From NCBI GenBank assembly GCA_031291075.1, contig JARLJS010000287.1, positions 46,614 through 110,613 on the forward strand: a stretch of 64,000 bases of DNA. The letters run 5' to 3'. The notes below the pieces were generated by a model. The model saw only the letters and a program-made list of their open reading frames with translations, did not search any database and was not told where the DNA came from. Origin of the DNA: Nevskia sp. GTDB taxonomy: Bacteria; Pseudomonadota; Gammaproteobacteria; Nevskiales; Nevskiaceae. Positions within the stretch are counted from its first letter, which is position 1; every line of letters begins with the position of its first letter. Below are positions 43,326 to 52,574 of this stretch, in pieces. The position numbers and the translations under genes are program-made.

Positions 43326-44513
43326 ATGAACCTGCAACCGAGCCCTGCCGACGAAGCCTTCCGCGCCGAGGTGGCGCAGTGGATGCGCGTGCATCTCGGC
43401 GGCCGCTTCGAACCGCTGCGCCACCGCGGCGGCCCCGGCGACGAGGAAGCCGACCCGACCCTGCGCAAGGATTGGGAGCGCGAGCTGGCCGCCGGCGGCT
43501 GGACCTGCGTCGGCTGGCCCAAGGCCGAAGGCGGCCGTGGCCTGTCGATCGAACAACAGGTGATCTTCCACGAGGAATACGCCCGCGCCGGTGGTCCCGG
43601 TCGCATGGGCCACATCGGCGAGGGCCTGATCGGGCCGACCCTGATCGCCTTCGGCAGCGAGGCGCAGAAGCGCCGGTTCCTGCCGGGCATCGTCGCCGGC
43701 CGCGAGTTCTGGGCACAGGGCTATTCCGAGCCGAACGCCGGCTCCGACCTGGCCAACGTGCAGACGCGCTGCTGGCAGGAGGCCGACGGCAGCTGGCGCG
43801 TGCAGGGCCAGAAGGTGTGGACCTCGCTGGCGCACGAGTCGGACTGGATCTTCGTGCTGGCGCGCGGCGAACCCGGCTCGAAGGGACGCCAGGGCCTGAG
43901 CTTCCTGCTGCTGCCGCTGCAGCAGCCGGGCATCCGCATCCAGCCGATCCGCCAGCTCGGCGGCGGCGCCGAGTTCAACGAGGTGTTCTTCGACGGCGCC
44001 GTGGCCCAGGCCGACCATATCGTCGGCAGGCCGGGCGAGGGCTGGAAGGTGGCGATGGGCCTGCTGGAGTTCGAGCGCGGCGTGTCCACGCTGGGCCAGC
44101 AGATGCGCTTCTCCCACGAATTCGAGCTGGTGCTGCGCGCCGCGCGCGCCAACGGCAGCGCCGCCGATCCGCAGATCCGCCAGCGCATCGCCCAGGCCTG
44201 GAGCGGGCTGCGCGTGATGCGCTACAACGCCCTGCGCATGCTGGCCGGGGGTGAAGGACCGCAGCTCAAGCGCGAAGCCCTGATCTACAAGTACTATTGG
44301 TCCAACTGGCACCGCGACCTGGGCCGCCTGGCGATGGACGTGCTGGGGCCGGCGGGCGACGTGGTGTCGGACGATCCCGCCATCCGGCCGCTGCAGCAAC
44401 TGTTCTTCTTCTCGCGCGCCGACACCATTTACGCCGGCACCAACGAAATCCAGCTTAACCTGATTGCCGAGCGCGGCCTGGACATGCCGCGCGAGCCGCG
44501 TCCCGCCGCCTGA
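43326..44513 (+). CDS. Acyl-CoA dehydrogenase, alpha-type subunit
   Basis: 395 residues. It has GYSEPNAGSDLANVQT, GQKVWTSLAHESDWIFVLAR, EVFFDGAVAQADHIVGRPGE and the C-terminal DTIYAGTNEIQLNLIAERGL, i.e. the FAD and dimer-contact motifs of full acyl-CoA dehydrogenases. It pairs with the preceding beta-type gene. The catalytic glutamate position cannot be assigned with confidence without an alignment. It is followed 10 bases later by ipdF. Confidence 0.8.
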   Translation: MNLQPSPADEAFRAEVAQWMRVHLGGRFEPLRHRGGPGDEEADPTLRKDWERELAAGGWTCVGWPKAEGGRGLSIEQQVIFHEEYARAGGPGRMGHIGEGLIGPTLIAFGSEAQKRRFLPGIVAGREFWAQGYSEPNAGSDLANVQTRCWQEADGSWRVQGQKVWTSLAHESDWIFVLARGEPGSKGRQGLSFLLLPLQQPGIRIQPIRQLGGGAEFNEVFFDGAVAQADHIVGRPGEGWKVAMGLLEFERGVSTLGQQMRFSHEFELVLRAARANGSAADPQIRQRIAQAWSGLRVMRYNALRMLAGGEGPQLKREALIYKYYWSNWHRDLGRLAMDVLGPAGDVVSDDPAIRPLQQLFFFSRADTIYAGTNEIQLNLIAERGLDMPREPRPAA

Positions 44514-44523
44514 ACCTGACACC

Positions 44524-45315
44524 ATGATCACTGTTCCGCCGATCCCCTATGTTCCCGCCCACGGCCTGCTGCAAGGCAAGTCGGTGCTGATCACCGCGGC
44601 CGCGGGTGGCGGCATCGGCATCGCCGTGGCCCGGCGCTGCCTGGAGGAGGGCTGCCGCGCCCTGTTCATCTCGGACATCCATCCGCGCCGTTTGGACGAG
44701 GCGGTGGCCGCGCTCAGGCAGGATCATCCGCAGCAGGCCGTACACGGCAAGCTGGCCAACGTGGCGGTCGAGGATGACGTGCAGGCGCTGGTGGAAGAGG
44801 CCGAGCGGCAGCTCGGCGGCGTCGACGTGCTGATCAACAACGCCGGCCTGGGCGGCAGCAAGCGCGTGGTCGAGATGAGCGACGAGGAGTGGCACAAGGT
44901 GCTTGACGTCACCCTCACCGGCACCTTCCGCATGACCCGCGCCATGCTGCGCAAGATGCAGCCACGCGGCCGCGGCGCCATCGTCAACAACGCCTCGGTG
45001 CTGGGCTGGCGCGCGCAGAAGGAGCAGGCCCACTATGCCGCGGCCAAGGCCGGTGTGATGGCGCTGACCCGCTGCAGCGCGCTGGAGGCGGCCGAGTTCG
45101 GCGTGCGCATCAACGCGGTGTCGCCGTCGATCGTGTTCCACGAGCACCTGCGCAAGAGCGCGCCGCAGGAACTGCTGCAGGACCTGGCCAGCCGCGAGGC
45201 GTTCGGCCGCGGCGCCGAGTCCTGGGAGATCGCCAACGTGATGGTGTTCCTGGCCTCGGACTATTCCTCCTACCTGGTCGGCGAGGTCATCGCCGCCTCC
45301 AGCCAGAGAGCATGA
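44524..45315 (+). CDS. ipdF: IpdF, 5-hydroxy-HIC-CoA dehydrogenase (SDR)
   Basis: 263 residues. The sequence resembles mycobacterial IpdF across its length: N-terminal YVPAHGLLQGKSVLITAAAG, NNAGLGG, VNNASVLGWRAQKEQAHYAA, then AKAGVMALTRCSALEAAEFG and VRINAVSPSIVFHEHL, and SSYLVGEVIAASSQRA at the end. Catalytic Ser (NNASVLG) and Y-x-x-x-K (YAAAK) are present. IpdF interconverts the 5-hydroxy and 5-oxo groups of the HIP-CoA derivative. The ATG at 44524 is 10 bases after the upstream stop; repeat copy C follows the gene. Confidence 0.9.
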   Translation: MITVPPIPYVPAHGLLQGKSVLITAAAGGGIGIAVARRCLEEGCRALFISDIHPRRLDEAVAALRQDHPQQAVHGKLANVAVEDDVQALVEEAERQLGGVDVLINNAGLGGSKRVVEMSDEEWHKVLDVTLTGTFRMTRAMLRKMQPRGRGAIVNNASVLGWRAQKEQAHYAAAKAGVMALTRCSALEAAEFGVRINAVSPSIVFHEHLRKSAPQELLQDLASREAFGRGAESWEIANVMVFLASDYSSYLVGEVIAASSQRA

Positions 45316-45323
45316 CAGACATT

Positions 45324-45410
45324 CAGTCCGCAAATGAACGCAAATAAACGCAAATGCAAAACACCATCCATTGATTTTGTTTGCGTGTATTTGCGTTCAT
45401 TTGCGGACTG
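45324..45410. repeat. CGCAAAT inverted repeat, copy C
   Basis: Left arm 45324-45355 (CAGTCCGCAAATGAACGCAA, then ATAAACGCAAAT) and right arm to 45410 (...ATTTGCGTTCATTTGCGG then ACTG). Same family as copies A and B. It lies between ipdF and the MaoC gene, ending 26 bases before the next start. Confidence 0.9.
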
Positions 45411-45436
45411 CTCTTGCTTTTGGATGAGATGACTTC

Positions 45437-45892
45437 ATGACCACCGTATTCGAATCCGCAGACGCCATCCTTGCCGCCATCGGTCAGAAGCTAGGCGCCA
45501 GCGAATGGATGACCGTGACGCAGGAGCGGATCAACCTGTTCGCCGACGCCACCGACGATCACCAGTGGATCCACGTCGACCCGGAGCGGGCCAAGGGCGG
45601 CCCGTTCGGCGCCTGCATCGCCCACGGTTATCTGACCTTGTCCCTGGTGTCGCGCTTCCTGCCGCAGATCGTCGACGTGCGCATGAAGATGGGCGTCAAC
45701 TACGGCTGCGACAAGGTGCGCTTCCCCAACGCGGTGAAGGCCGGCGCGCGCATCCGCGGCAGCGGCGAGCTGATCGCCGCCGAGCGGACCAAGGACGGCG
45801 GCGTGCAGGCCACCATCCGCGTCACCGTCGAGATCGAGGGCGAAAGCCGGCCGGGCTGCGTCGCCGACACTATCTCCCGGTATTATTTTTAG
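45437..45892 (+). CDS. MaoC-like (R)-specific enoyl-CoA hydratase
   Basis: 151 residues, a single hot-dog domain. The hydratase-2 motif is intact: FADATDDHQWIHVDPERAKG with catalytic Asp and His, followed by GPFGACIAHGYLTLSLVSRF. It would hydrate a 2-enoyl-CoA to the (R)-3-hydroxyacyl-CoA. It starts 26 bases after repeat copy C and is 8 bases before a thiolase gene, so a beta-oxidation pair is likely. Confidence 0.85.
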   Translation: MTTVFESADAILAAIGQKLGASEWMTVTQERINLFADATDDHQWIHVDPERAKGGPFGACIAHGYLTLSLVSRFLPQIVDVRMKMGVNYGCDKVRFPNAVKAGARIRGSGELIAAERTKDGGVQATIRVTVEIEGESRPGCVADTISRYYF

Positions 45893-45900
45893 GAGTACTT

Positions 45901-47106
45901 ATGCAGGAAGCTGTCATAGTTTCCGTCGCGCGCACCGGCATCGGCAAGGCCTACCGCGGCGCCTTCAACGACACCGAGGCACCGGTGCTCGGCGGCCACG
46001 TGGTGCGCGCGGTGGTGGAGCGCGCCGGGGTCGAGCCGGCGGCGGTGGAGGACGTGCTGATCGGCGCCGCCGCGCAGCAGGGCACCCAGGCCTACAACCT
46101 GGCACGCCTGTGCGCCTATACCGCCGGCCTGCCGGACACGGTGCCGGGCATGACCATGGACCGCCAGTGCTCCTCCGGCCTGATGACCATCGCCACCGCC
46201 GCCAAGACCATCATGGCCGGCGAGCAGGACATCATCGCCGCGGGCGGGCTGGAGTCGATCTCGCTGGTGCAGAACTCGCACAAGAACAGCTACCGCGCGG
46301 TGTCGGAAGCCGCCCTGGCGGTGCAGCCCACCGCCTACATCCCGATGATCGAGACCGCCGAGCTGGTGGCGGAGCGCTATGGCATCAGCCGCGCGGCGCA
46401 GGACGAATATTCGCTGCAGAGCCAGCAGCGCACCGCCGCCGCCCAGCGCGACGGCCGCTTCGCCGACGAGATCGTGCCGCTGACCGCGCAGAAGCTGCTG
46501 TTCGACAAGGAGGGCAAGCCGGCCGGGCGCGAGAGCGTAACCCTGGCACGCGACGAGGGCAACCGTGCGGACACCACCCTCGAAGGCCTGGCCGCCCTCA
46601 AGCCGGTGTTCAAGGACGGCAAGTGGGTGCAGCAGGGCAAGCACATCACGGCCGGCAACGCCTCCCAGCTCTCGGACGGCGCGGCGGCGGTGCTGCTGAT
46701 GAGCCGCGCGGAGGCGCAGCGGCGCGGGTTGAAGCCTCTCGCCGTCTACCGCGGCACCGCCGTGGCCGGCTGCAAGCCGGACGAGATGGGCATCGGCCCC
46801 GTGTTCGCGGTGCCGAAGCTGCTGCGCAAGCACGGCCTGCAGGTGTCCGACATCGGCCTGTGGGAGCTGAACGAGGCCTTCGCCTGCCAGGTGATCTACT
46901 GCCGCGACAAGCTCGGTATCCCGCAGGACCGCCTCAACGTCAACGGCGGGGCTATCGCCATCGGCCACCCTTTCGGCATGTCGGGCGCGCGCATGGTCGG
47001 CCACGCCGTGCTGGAAGGACGCCGCCGCGGTCTGCGTTATGCGGTGGTGACCATGTGCATCGGCGGCGGCATGGGCGCCGCGGCGCTGTTCGAACTGCCG
47101 GCATAA
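45901..47106 (+). CDS. Acetyl-CoA acetyltransferase-type thiolase
   Basis: 401 residues. Nucleophile Cys90 in [37 protein letters not shown] and the second Cys in [13 protein letters not shown] are all present. AGGAGTACTT precedes the ATG. Degradative thiolases of this type include FadA5-like steroid enzymes, but the sequence alone does not tell acetoacetyl-CoA from larger substrates. It ends the plus-strand catabolic block; the next gene is 123 bases away. Confidence 0.85.
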   Translation: MQEAVIVSVARTGIGKAYRGAFNDTEAPVLGGHVVRAVVERAGVEPAAVEDVLIGAAAQQGTQAYNLARLCAYTAGLPDTVPGMTMDRQCSSGLMTIATAAKTIMAGEQDIIAAGGLESISLVQNSHKNSYRAVSEAALAVQPTAYIPMIETAELVAERYGISRAAQDEYSLQSQQRTAAAQRDGRFADEIVPLTAQKLLFDKEGKPAGRESVTLARDEGNRADTTLEGLAALKPVFKDGKWVQQGKHITAGNASQLSDGAAAVLLMSRAEAQRRGLKPLAVYRGTAVAGCKPDEMGIGPVFAVPKLLRKHGLQVSDIGLWELNEAFACQVIYCRDKLGIPQDRLNVNGGAIAIGHPFGMSGARMVGHAVLEGRRRGLRYAVVTMCIGGGMGAAALFELPA

Positions 47107-47229
47107 GCCTCGCCGGAGCGCCCCGGTTGCGGTAGCGTGGCAATGGCGACGACGATTACGAAAATCGCCCGGAGTGCGAGCGGTCGCACGCAGGGACGAT
47201 ATGGCGACAGAGTTCTGGAGGAGCGGGTC

Positions 47230-48258
47230 ATGGATCAATCGGTGCCTTCGCTGGCGAGCGCGCGGCAAGGCGAGGTCAGTACCAGCCGCGGCTGGCCCGC
47301 GGCGGTGTTCACCGGCATTGTGCTGGGCGCGGCCCTGTTCGCGTTCTCGCCGCGGCCGGCACCGCCGTTTCCCGCCACCCAGGTATTTCCCGACCGCCTG
47401 CTGGTGAACGGCCTGGCCGCGAACGGCAAGCGCTTGCTGGCGGCGGGCGAGCAGGGGCATATCCTGCTCGCCGACGACTCGCATGGACCCTGGCGCGAGG
47501 CAACCGTGGAGCCGCAGCGCGACGCCACCTTCAACCAGGTCGTTTACGTCGGCGATGGCGTGGCCCTGGCGGTCGGCCATGACGACTGGATCGTGCGCAG
47601 CGAGGACAACGGCCAGACCTGGCACGAGGTGAACTACAACGCGGACGCCGACCAGGCCGGCCCGCTGTTCGGCGTCGCCGGACCCTACAACGGCAGGATC
47701 TATGCCTTCGGCGCCTTCGGCACCCTGCTGCTGTCGACCGACCTTGGCAAGACCTGGCAGGCGCAGAAGTCGGAGTCGCTCGGCGACAAGCACCTGTACG
47801 GCATGCTGGACGGCGGCAGCGCACTGCTGCTGGTGGGCGAGCAGGGCCTGATGCTCAAGTCCGCCGACGGCGGCAATACCTGGGAGAAGCTCAAGCCGGT
47901 CTACAACGGCTCGTTCTTCGGCGCGCTGACCCTGTCCGACGGCGGCTGGCTGGTCTACGGCATGCGCGGCCACGTGTTCGTCAGCCGCGACGGCGGCCAG
48001 ACCTGGAACGAGGGCGTGACGCCCGCGCCGGTGTCGCTGTTCGGCGGCACGGTGGAGAGCGACGGCACCATCGCGCTGGTCGGCGCGCAGCGCACCGTGA
48101 TGCTGTCCTCCGACGGCGGCGCGCATTTCAGCATCGCGGCACAGGGTGAGCGCCAGACCCTGGCCGCCGTGCTGCCGCTGGCCGACGGCCAGCTGCTGGT
48201 GGCCGGCGAGTCCGGCCTGGCCCTCGAGCGCCCGGCGGCGGGCGGAGCGCACCCATGA
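47230..48258 (+). CDS. YCF48-like beta-propeller protein, membrane-anchored or exported
   Basis: 342 residues. An N-terminal hydrophobic segment (WPAAVFTGIVLGAALFAF) acts as signal or anchor. Repeats with the BNR/YCF48 signature follow: SEDNGQTWHEV, STDLGKTWQAQ, SADGGNTWEKL, SRDGGQTWNEG, SSDGGAHF. Such proteins are often encoded next to MMPL/RND transporters in proteobacteria and here overlap the transporter gene by 4 bases. A role as periplasmic partner of the transporter is inferred. The start at 47230 has GGAGGAGCGGG upstream. Confidence 0.85.
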   Translation: MDQSVPSLASARQGEVSTSRGWPAAVFTGIVLGAALFAFSPRPAPPFPATQVFPDRLLVNGLAANGKRLLAAGEQGHILLADDSHGPWREATVEPQRDATFNQVVYVGDGVALAVGHDDWIVRSEDNGQTWHEVNYNADADQAGPLFGVAGPYNGRIYAFGAFGTLLLSTDLGKTWQAQKSESLGDKHLYGMLDGGSALLLVGEQGLMLKSADGGNTWEKLKPVYNGSFFGALTLSDGGWLVYGMRGHVFVSRDGGQTWNEGVTPAPVSLFGGTVESDGTIALVGAQRTVMLSSDGGAHFSIAAQGERQTLAAVLPLADGQLLVAGESGLALERPAAGGAHP

Positions 48259-50864
48259 AACGCAACGGCAGCCTGGTCAACCGCCTGGTCGAGGGCATCT
48301 CCAACGTCCTTATCGGCCAGCGCCATCTGCTGATGGTGCTGTTCCTGGCGCTGACCGTGTTCTTCGGCTACAGCGCCACCCGGGTGCGGCTCGACCCCGG
48401 CTTCCTCAAGCTGCTGCCGGTGAAGCACGAGTACATGCGCACCATGATGCAGTACCTGAAGGATTTCCCCGGCGCCAACACGCTGCTGGTGAACCTGCGC
48501 TGGAAGGGGCCGGGCGATATCTACAACAAAGAGTTCATGGACGACCTGCGCAAGGCCACCGACGATGTCTTTTTCATCCCGGGCATCAACCGCACCCACG
48601 TCAGCTCGCTGTTCACCCCCAACACCTGGTACATCGAGATCACCGAGGACGGCTTCCGCGGCGAGCCGGTGGTGCCGGCGCGTTTTTCCGCCACGCCTGA
48701 GGAACTGGAGCGTGTGCGCCACAACGTCACCCTGTCCGGCCAGATCGGCCTGCTGGTGGCCAACGACCTCAAGGGCGCCCTCATCCACGCCGACCTGCAG
48801 GATGTCGATCCCGACGCGCCGCGCGACCAGATGCGGGTGGACTACTGGGACGTGCAGAAGAAGCTGGAGGAGATCCGCGGCCGCTTCGAAAGCCCGGCCA
48901 AGTACGTCTACAAGATCAAGCACGACCAGGCCCCGTTCAAGGCCGGCGACACCGTGGCCGAGGGCTTCGTCGATTACGGCTGGCAGCTTCGCTTCGAGTC
49001 GTTCCAGGCCATCCCCAGGGACGCCAATGGCGAGGCGCTGCCGGCGGTGACGGTGAAGGGCAGCGACGTCACCGTCGAAACAGTCAAGAACCCCGAATAC
49101 AGCCCCAACGTCGAGGTCAACATCATCGGCTTCGCCCGCCTGCTGGGCGACGTCATCAAGGGCCTGCTGGGCGTGTTCACCTTCTTCGCCCTGGCCTTCG
49201 TCATCACGCTTTGCCTGCTGTTCTGGTACACGCGCTCGCCGCGGCTCACCCTCACCGCCCTGGTGGTGGCGCTGCTGCCGGTACTGTGGCTGATCGGCAT
49301 CCTGCCGCTGATCGGCTATGGCGTCGATCCGATGTCGATCCTGGTACCGTTCCTGATCTTCTCGATCGGCGTGTCGCACGCGGTGCAGATGACCAACGCC
49401 TGGCGGCAGGAGGTGGTGGCCGGGGCGAGCTCGATCGAGGCGGCGCGCAGCGCCTTCCGCAAGCTGTTCGTGCCTGGCGCGGTGGCGCTGCTCACCAACG
49501 CACTGGGCTTCGCGGTGATCATGTTCATCGACATCCCGATCGTGCACGAACTGGGCATCACCGCCTGCCTGGGTGTGCTGCTGATGATCATCACCAACAA
49601 GATGATCCTGCCGATCATCCTTACCAACGTGAAGCTGGAGCAGTCGAGCCACCACCGTACCCACCGTGCCAAGGCCGGCGACGGCGCGCGCATCTGGACC
49701 CTGGTGGCCCGCTGTGCCGAGCCGCGCTACGCGCTCTACACCTTCGGCGTCTGCATCTTGGCGCTGCTGGTCACCACCTGGGCCTCGCGCGGGCTGGTGA
49801 TCGGCGATTCCGGCAACGGCGCCCCGGAACTGCGCCCGGACTCGCGCTACAACTTCGACAGCGCCCAGATCGCCCGCGGCTACAACTTCGGCGTGGACGT
49901 GCTCACGGTGATCGTCGAGGCCAAGGACTTCGAGGGCGATTCCTGCCTGCACTACCCGGTGGTGCACCAGATCGAGCGCTTCGAGTTGTTCATGAAGGGC
50001 GTGGCCGGCGTGCAGTCGGTGGTCAGCGTCGGCGGCATCGCCAAGCTGGTCATCTCCGCTTTCAACGAGGGCAATCCGCGCTGGGAGGCGCTGCCGCGCA
50101 GCGAATCCGGCATCTCGGTCGGCTCCAAGGCCTTCGATCCCAACCTCGGCTTCAACAACGAGAGCTGCCGCGCCATCCAGGTGATGATCTTCACCAAGAA
50201 CCACGACGGCCCGACCATCGCCCACGTGGTGAGCGAGGTCAAGCGCTATATCGCCGCCAACCCGGTGCAGGGCGTCAACCTGCGGCTGGCCAGCGGCAAT
50301 GTCGGCGTGATGGCGGCCACCAACGAGGCGGTGGCGGCGGCGGAGGTGAAAATGCTGCTGTCGATCTTCGGCGCACTGATCCTGCTGTGCCTGGTGACGT
50401 TCCGCTCGCTTACCGCGGTGATCTGCGTGATCGTGCCGCTGACCATGGTGTCGATCTTCTGCAACGCCCTGATGGCCTCGCTCAACATCGGCCTGAAGGT
50501 GGCGACGCTGCCGGTGGTTGCGCTGGGCGTGGGCGTCGGCGTGGACTACGGCATCTACCTGTTCGAGCGCATCCAGCACCACATGGACGAGGACGGCATG
50601 GACTTCCGCGACGCCTTCCACGCCGCCATGCGCCAGCGCGGCACCGCGGCCGTGTTCACCGCCATCACCATGGCCGTGGCGGTCGGCACCTGGACCCTGT
50701 CGGTGCTCAAGTTCCAGGCCGACATGGGGCTGCTGCTGTCGTTCATGTTCCTGGTCAACATGCTCGGCGCGATCTGCCTGCTGCCGGCCCTGGGCGCCTG
50801 GTTCTACCAGGGCCAGGGCCAGGGCCGGGCCTTGCCTGCCGCGCCGGGACGTGCGCTAAGCTAA
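48255..50864 (+). CDS. MMPL/RND-family transporter
   Basis: 869 residues with two similar halves, each with an N-terminal membrane helix, a large soluble loop and a cluster of helices: around residues 25-45 and 300-455 in the first half, 500-520 and 700-850 in the second. Characteristic segments are YGVDPMSILVPFLIFSIGVS and VVALGVGVGVDYGIYLFERI, the latter carrying the Asp-Tyr proton-relay pair of MmpL proteins. Family members move lipids or hydrophobic compounds. Linkage to steroid genes suggests uptake, export or envelope transfer of steroids or lipids; not proven. Confidence 0.85.
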   Translation: MKRNGSLVNRLVEGISNVLIGQRHLLMVLFLALTVFFGYSATRVRLDPGFLKLLPVKHEYMRTMMQYLKDFPGANTLLVNLRWKGPGDIYNKEFMDDLRKATDDVFFIPGINRTHVSSLFTPNTWYIEITEDGFRGEPVVPARFSATPEELERVRHNVTLSGQIGLLVANDLKGALIHADLQDVDPDAPRDQMRVDYWDVQKKLEEIRGRFESPAKYVYKIKHDQAPFKAGDTVAEGFVDYGWQLRFESFQAIPRDANGEALPAVTVKGSDVTVETVKNPEYSPNVEVNIIGFARLLGDVIKGLLGVFTFFALAFVITLCLLFWYTRSPRLTLTALVVALLPVLWLIGILPLIGYGVDPMSILVPFLIFSIGVSHAVQMTNAWRQEVVAGASSIEAARSAFRKLFVPGAVALLTNALGFAVIMFIDIPIVHELGITACLGVLLMIITNKMILPIILTNVKLEQSSHHRTHRAKAGDGARIWTLVARCAEPRYALYTFGVCILALLVTTWASRGLVIGDSGNGAPELRPDSRYNFDSAQIARGYNFGVDVLTVIVEAKDFEGDSCLHYPVVHQIERFELFMKGVAGVQSVVSVGGIAKLVISAFNEGNPRWEALPRSESGISVGSKAFDPNLGFNNESCRAIQVMIFTKNHDGPTIAHVVSEVKRYIAANPVQGVNLRLASGNVGVMAATNEAVAAAEVKMLLSIFGALILLCLVTFRSLTAVICVIVPLTMVSIFCNALMASLNIGLKVATLPVVALGVGVGVDYGIYLFERIQHHMDEDGMDFRDAFHAAMRQRGTAAVFTAITMAVAVGTWTLSVLKFQADMGLLLSFMFLVNMLGAICLLPALGAWFYQGQGQGRALPAAPGRALS

Positions 50865-50898
50865 GGGAGCCGGGGAGGAGACCGCAGGAGGACGCTGG

Positions 50899-51930
50899 AT
50901 GGTGGCCGCAGGACTGATCAACCGCTTTGCCCACGCCCTGATCGGCAACGCCGCGTCCAAGGGCTACCACGTCGAGGTGATCAGCCACGCGCTCCAGCTG
51001 ACGCCGGAGGTGGTGCGGGACCGCAACGCGCGCTTCGACGCCGAGACCTTCTGCCGCATTTCGCGCAACGTCAAGTTGTTGATGGACGACGAGTTCTGCG
51101 GCTTCACCACGGCACCCTGCCGGGTCGGGTCGTTCCAGCACATGTGCGAGAACGCCCTGCGTGGCGAGACCCTGGGCCAGGCCCTGCAGCGCGCGTTCGC
51201 CTTCTACGCCCCGCTCACCGGCGACATCCGCTTCGAGCTGCAGGTGCACGAGGACGCCGCCGGACTGCGCATGAACCTGGCCCATCCGGAGCTCGACCGC
51301 TACAACTTCCTGTACGAGTGGTGGTTCATCGTCTGGTCGCACTTCGCCGCCTGGCTGATCGGCGAGGAAGTGCCGGTGCTGGCCGCCGACTTCCCGCATC
51401 CGCGCGCGGGCTCGCTGGAGGAGTACGCAGCCACCCTCACCGGCAACTGCCGCTTCTCGCGGCCGGTGGGCAGCCTGCTGCTGCCGGTGCAGTACCTGGA
51501 GCGCCGCACCATCCGCAGGCCGGAAGATCTGCCGGCCTTCCTCGAGCCGAGCGGCAACGATATCGCCAACGTGTTCGGCGTGCACCGCAGCTTCCGCTCT
51601 CTGCTGCGGGCGCTGATGCGCGAGCACCTGGGCCGGACCCGCAGCGTGCTGTCGATCGAGGAGGCGGCCGCCCATTACAACATCAGCAGCCAGACCCTGC
51701 GGCGGCGCCTGCAGTCGGAGTGCACCAGCTACCGCCTGCTCAAGGAGCAGGTGCGCCGCGAACTGGTGCTGGAGTGGCTGGAGTGCAGCGACATCGGCAT
51801 CGGCGAGGCCTCGCTGCTGGCGGGCTTCGCGGAGACCAACGGCCTGTCGCGCGCGCTCAAGTCCTGGGTCGGCGTCAGTCCCAGCGAATACCGCCAGGTG
51901 CGTCCCGGCCCGGCGGCGGAGGGCGCGTGA
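50899..51930 (+). CDS. AraC-family regulator with arabinose-operon-type N-terminal domain (OruR/ArgR-like)
   Basis: 343 residues. The N-terminal 200 residues match the Arabinose_bd domain of AraC regulators used in lipid and steroid catabolism (LINRFAHALIGNAASKGYHV, GETLGQALQRAFAFYAPLTG). The C-terminal double helix-turn-helix is YNISSQTLRRRLQSECTSYR and ASLLAGFAETNGLSRALKSW with the terminal VGVSPSEYRQ. AGGAGGACGC precedes the ATG. It is the only specific regulator close to the ipd block and may control the MMPL operon or the catabolic genes. Confidence 0.85.
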   Translation: MVAAGLINRFAHALIGNAASKGYHVEVISHALQLTPEVVRDRNARFDAETFCRISRNVKLLMDDEFCGFTTAPCRVGSFQHMCENALRGETLGQALQRAFAFYAPLTGDIRFELQVHEDAAGLRMNLAHPELDRYNFLYEWWFIVWSHFAAWLIGEEVPVLAADFPHPRAGSLEEYAATLTGNCRFSRPVGSLLLPVQYLERRTIRRPEDLPAFLEPSGNDIANVFGVHRSFRSLLRALMREHLGRTRSVLSIEEAAAHYNISSQTLRRRLQSECTSYRLLKEQVRRELVLEWLECSDIGIGEASLLAGFAETNGLSRALKSWVGVSPSEYRQVRPGPAAEGA

Positions 51931-52496
51931 ACCTGCACCGGCTGCTGATCCCCGGCATCTGGTTCGGCTGGCTGCTGTACTGGTGGTGGGCCTCGCGCAG
52001 CGTCAAGCCCGCTACCCGCAGGCAGGCGGGCTGGACCCGTGCCGTCTACCTGCTCACCCTGCTGCTGGGCGTGCTGCTGCTGCTCGAGGTGATCCCGCTG
52101 CCCGGTTTCCTGGCCGGGCGGCTGTTGCCGGCAGGGTCTGTCACCTATGGTCTCGGCGTGGCCATCCTGCTGTGCGGCGCAGCGTTCTCGATCTGGGCGA
52201 GGCGGCACCTCGGCACCAACTGGAGCGGTACCGTCACGCTCAAGCAGAACCATGAGCTGATCCGCACCGGCCCGTATGCCTGGGTACGGCACCCGATCTA
52301 CACCGGCCTGCTCGCCGGCGTGACCGGCACCGCGGTGGCGGAGGGCACCTGGAGCGGGCTGCTCGCCGTGGTGCTGGTGTTCGTTGCCCTGCTGCAGAAG
52401 CTGAGCCTGGAGGAGCGCTGGCTCGGCAGCCTGTTCGGCGAGGAATATGCCCGCTACCGCGCCGAGGTGCGGGCTTTGATCCCTCTGCTATTCTGA
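51927..52496 (+). CDS. Isoprenylcysteine carboxyl methyltransferase (ICMT)-family membrane protein
   Basis: 189 residues, GTG start overlapping the AraC stop by 4 bases. Hydrophobic segments lie near residues 8-22, 38-55, 72-88 and 125-145. The C-terminal ICMT signature is RTGPYAWVRHPIYTGLLAG and EERWLGSLFGEEYARYRAEV. Bacterial relatives are SAM-dependent membrane methyltransferases of mostly unknown substrate. Its coupling to the regulator gene is clear, its function is not. Confidence 0.8.
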   Translation: MNLHRLLIPGIWFGWLLYWWWASRSVKPATRRQAGWTRAVYLLTLLLGVLLLLEVIPLPGFLAGRLLPAGSVTYGLGVAILLCGAAFSIWARRHLGTNWSGTVTLKQNHELIRTGPYAWVRHPIYTGLLAGVTGTAVAEGTWSGLLAVVLVFVALLQKLSLEERWLGSLFGEEYARYRAEVRALIPLLF

Positions 52497-52510
52497 GGCG
52501 TTACGTTCTT

Positions 52511-52536
52511 CCCCTCTCCCGCTTGCGCGAGAGGGG
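52511..52536. repeat. CCCCTCTC/GAGAGGGG hairpin between convergent genes
   Basis: CCCCTCTC (52511-52518) and GAGAGGGG (52529-52536) around CCGCTTGCGC. It lies between the convergent ICMT-like and SRPBCC genes and could end transcription from both sides, though neither side has a proper U-tract. It resembles one arm of the longer CTCTCCC repeat family. Confidence 0.65.
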
Positions 52537-52574
52537 AAAACTATGCGTGCGCCGAAATTGAAAATGTTCCCGCC

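Noticed and set aside
33366..45410. CRISPR array, because of repeated CGCAAAT units
   Set aside because: The repeats are inverted pairs at three distant intergenic sites with no regular spacers and no cas genes.
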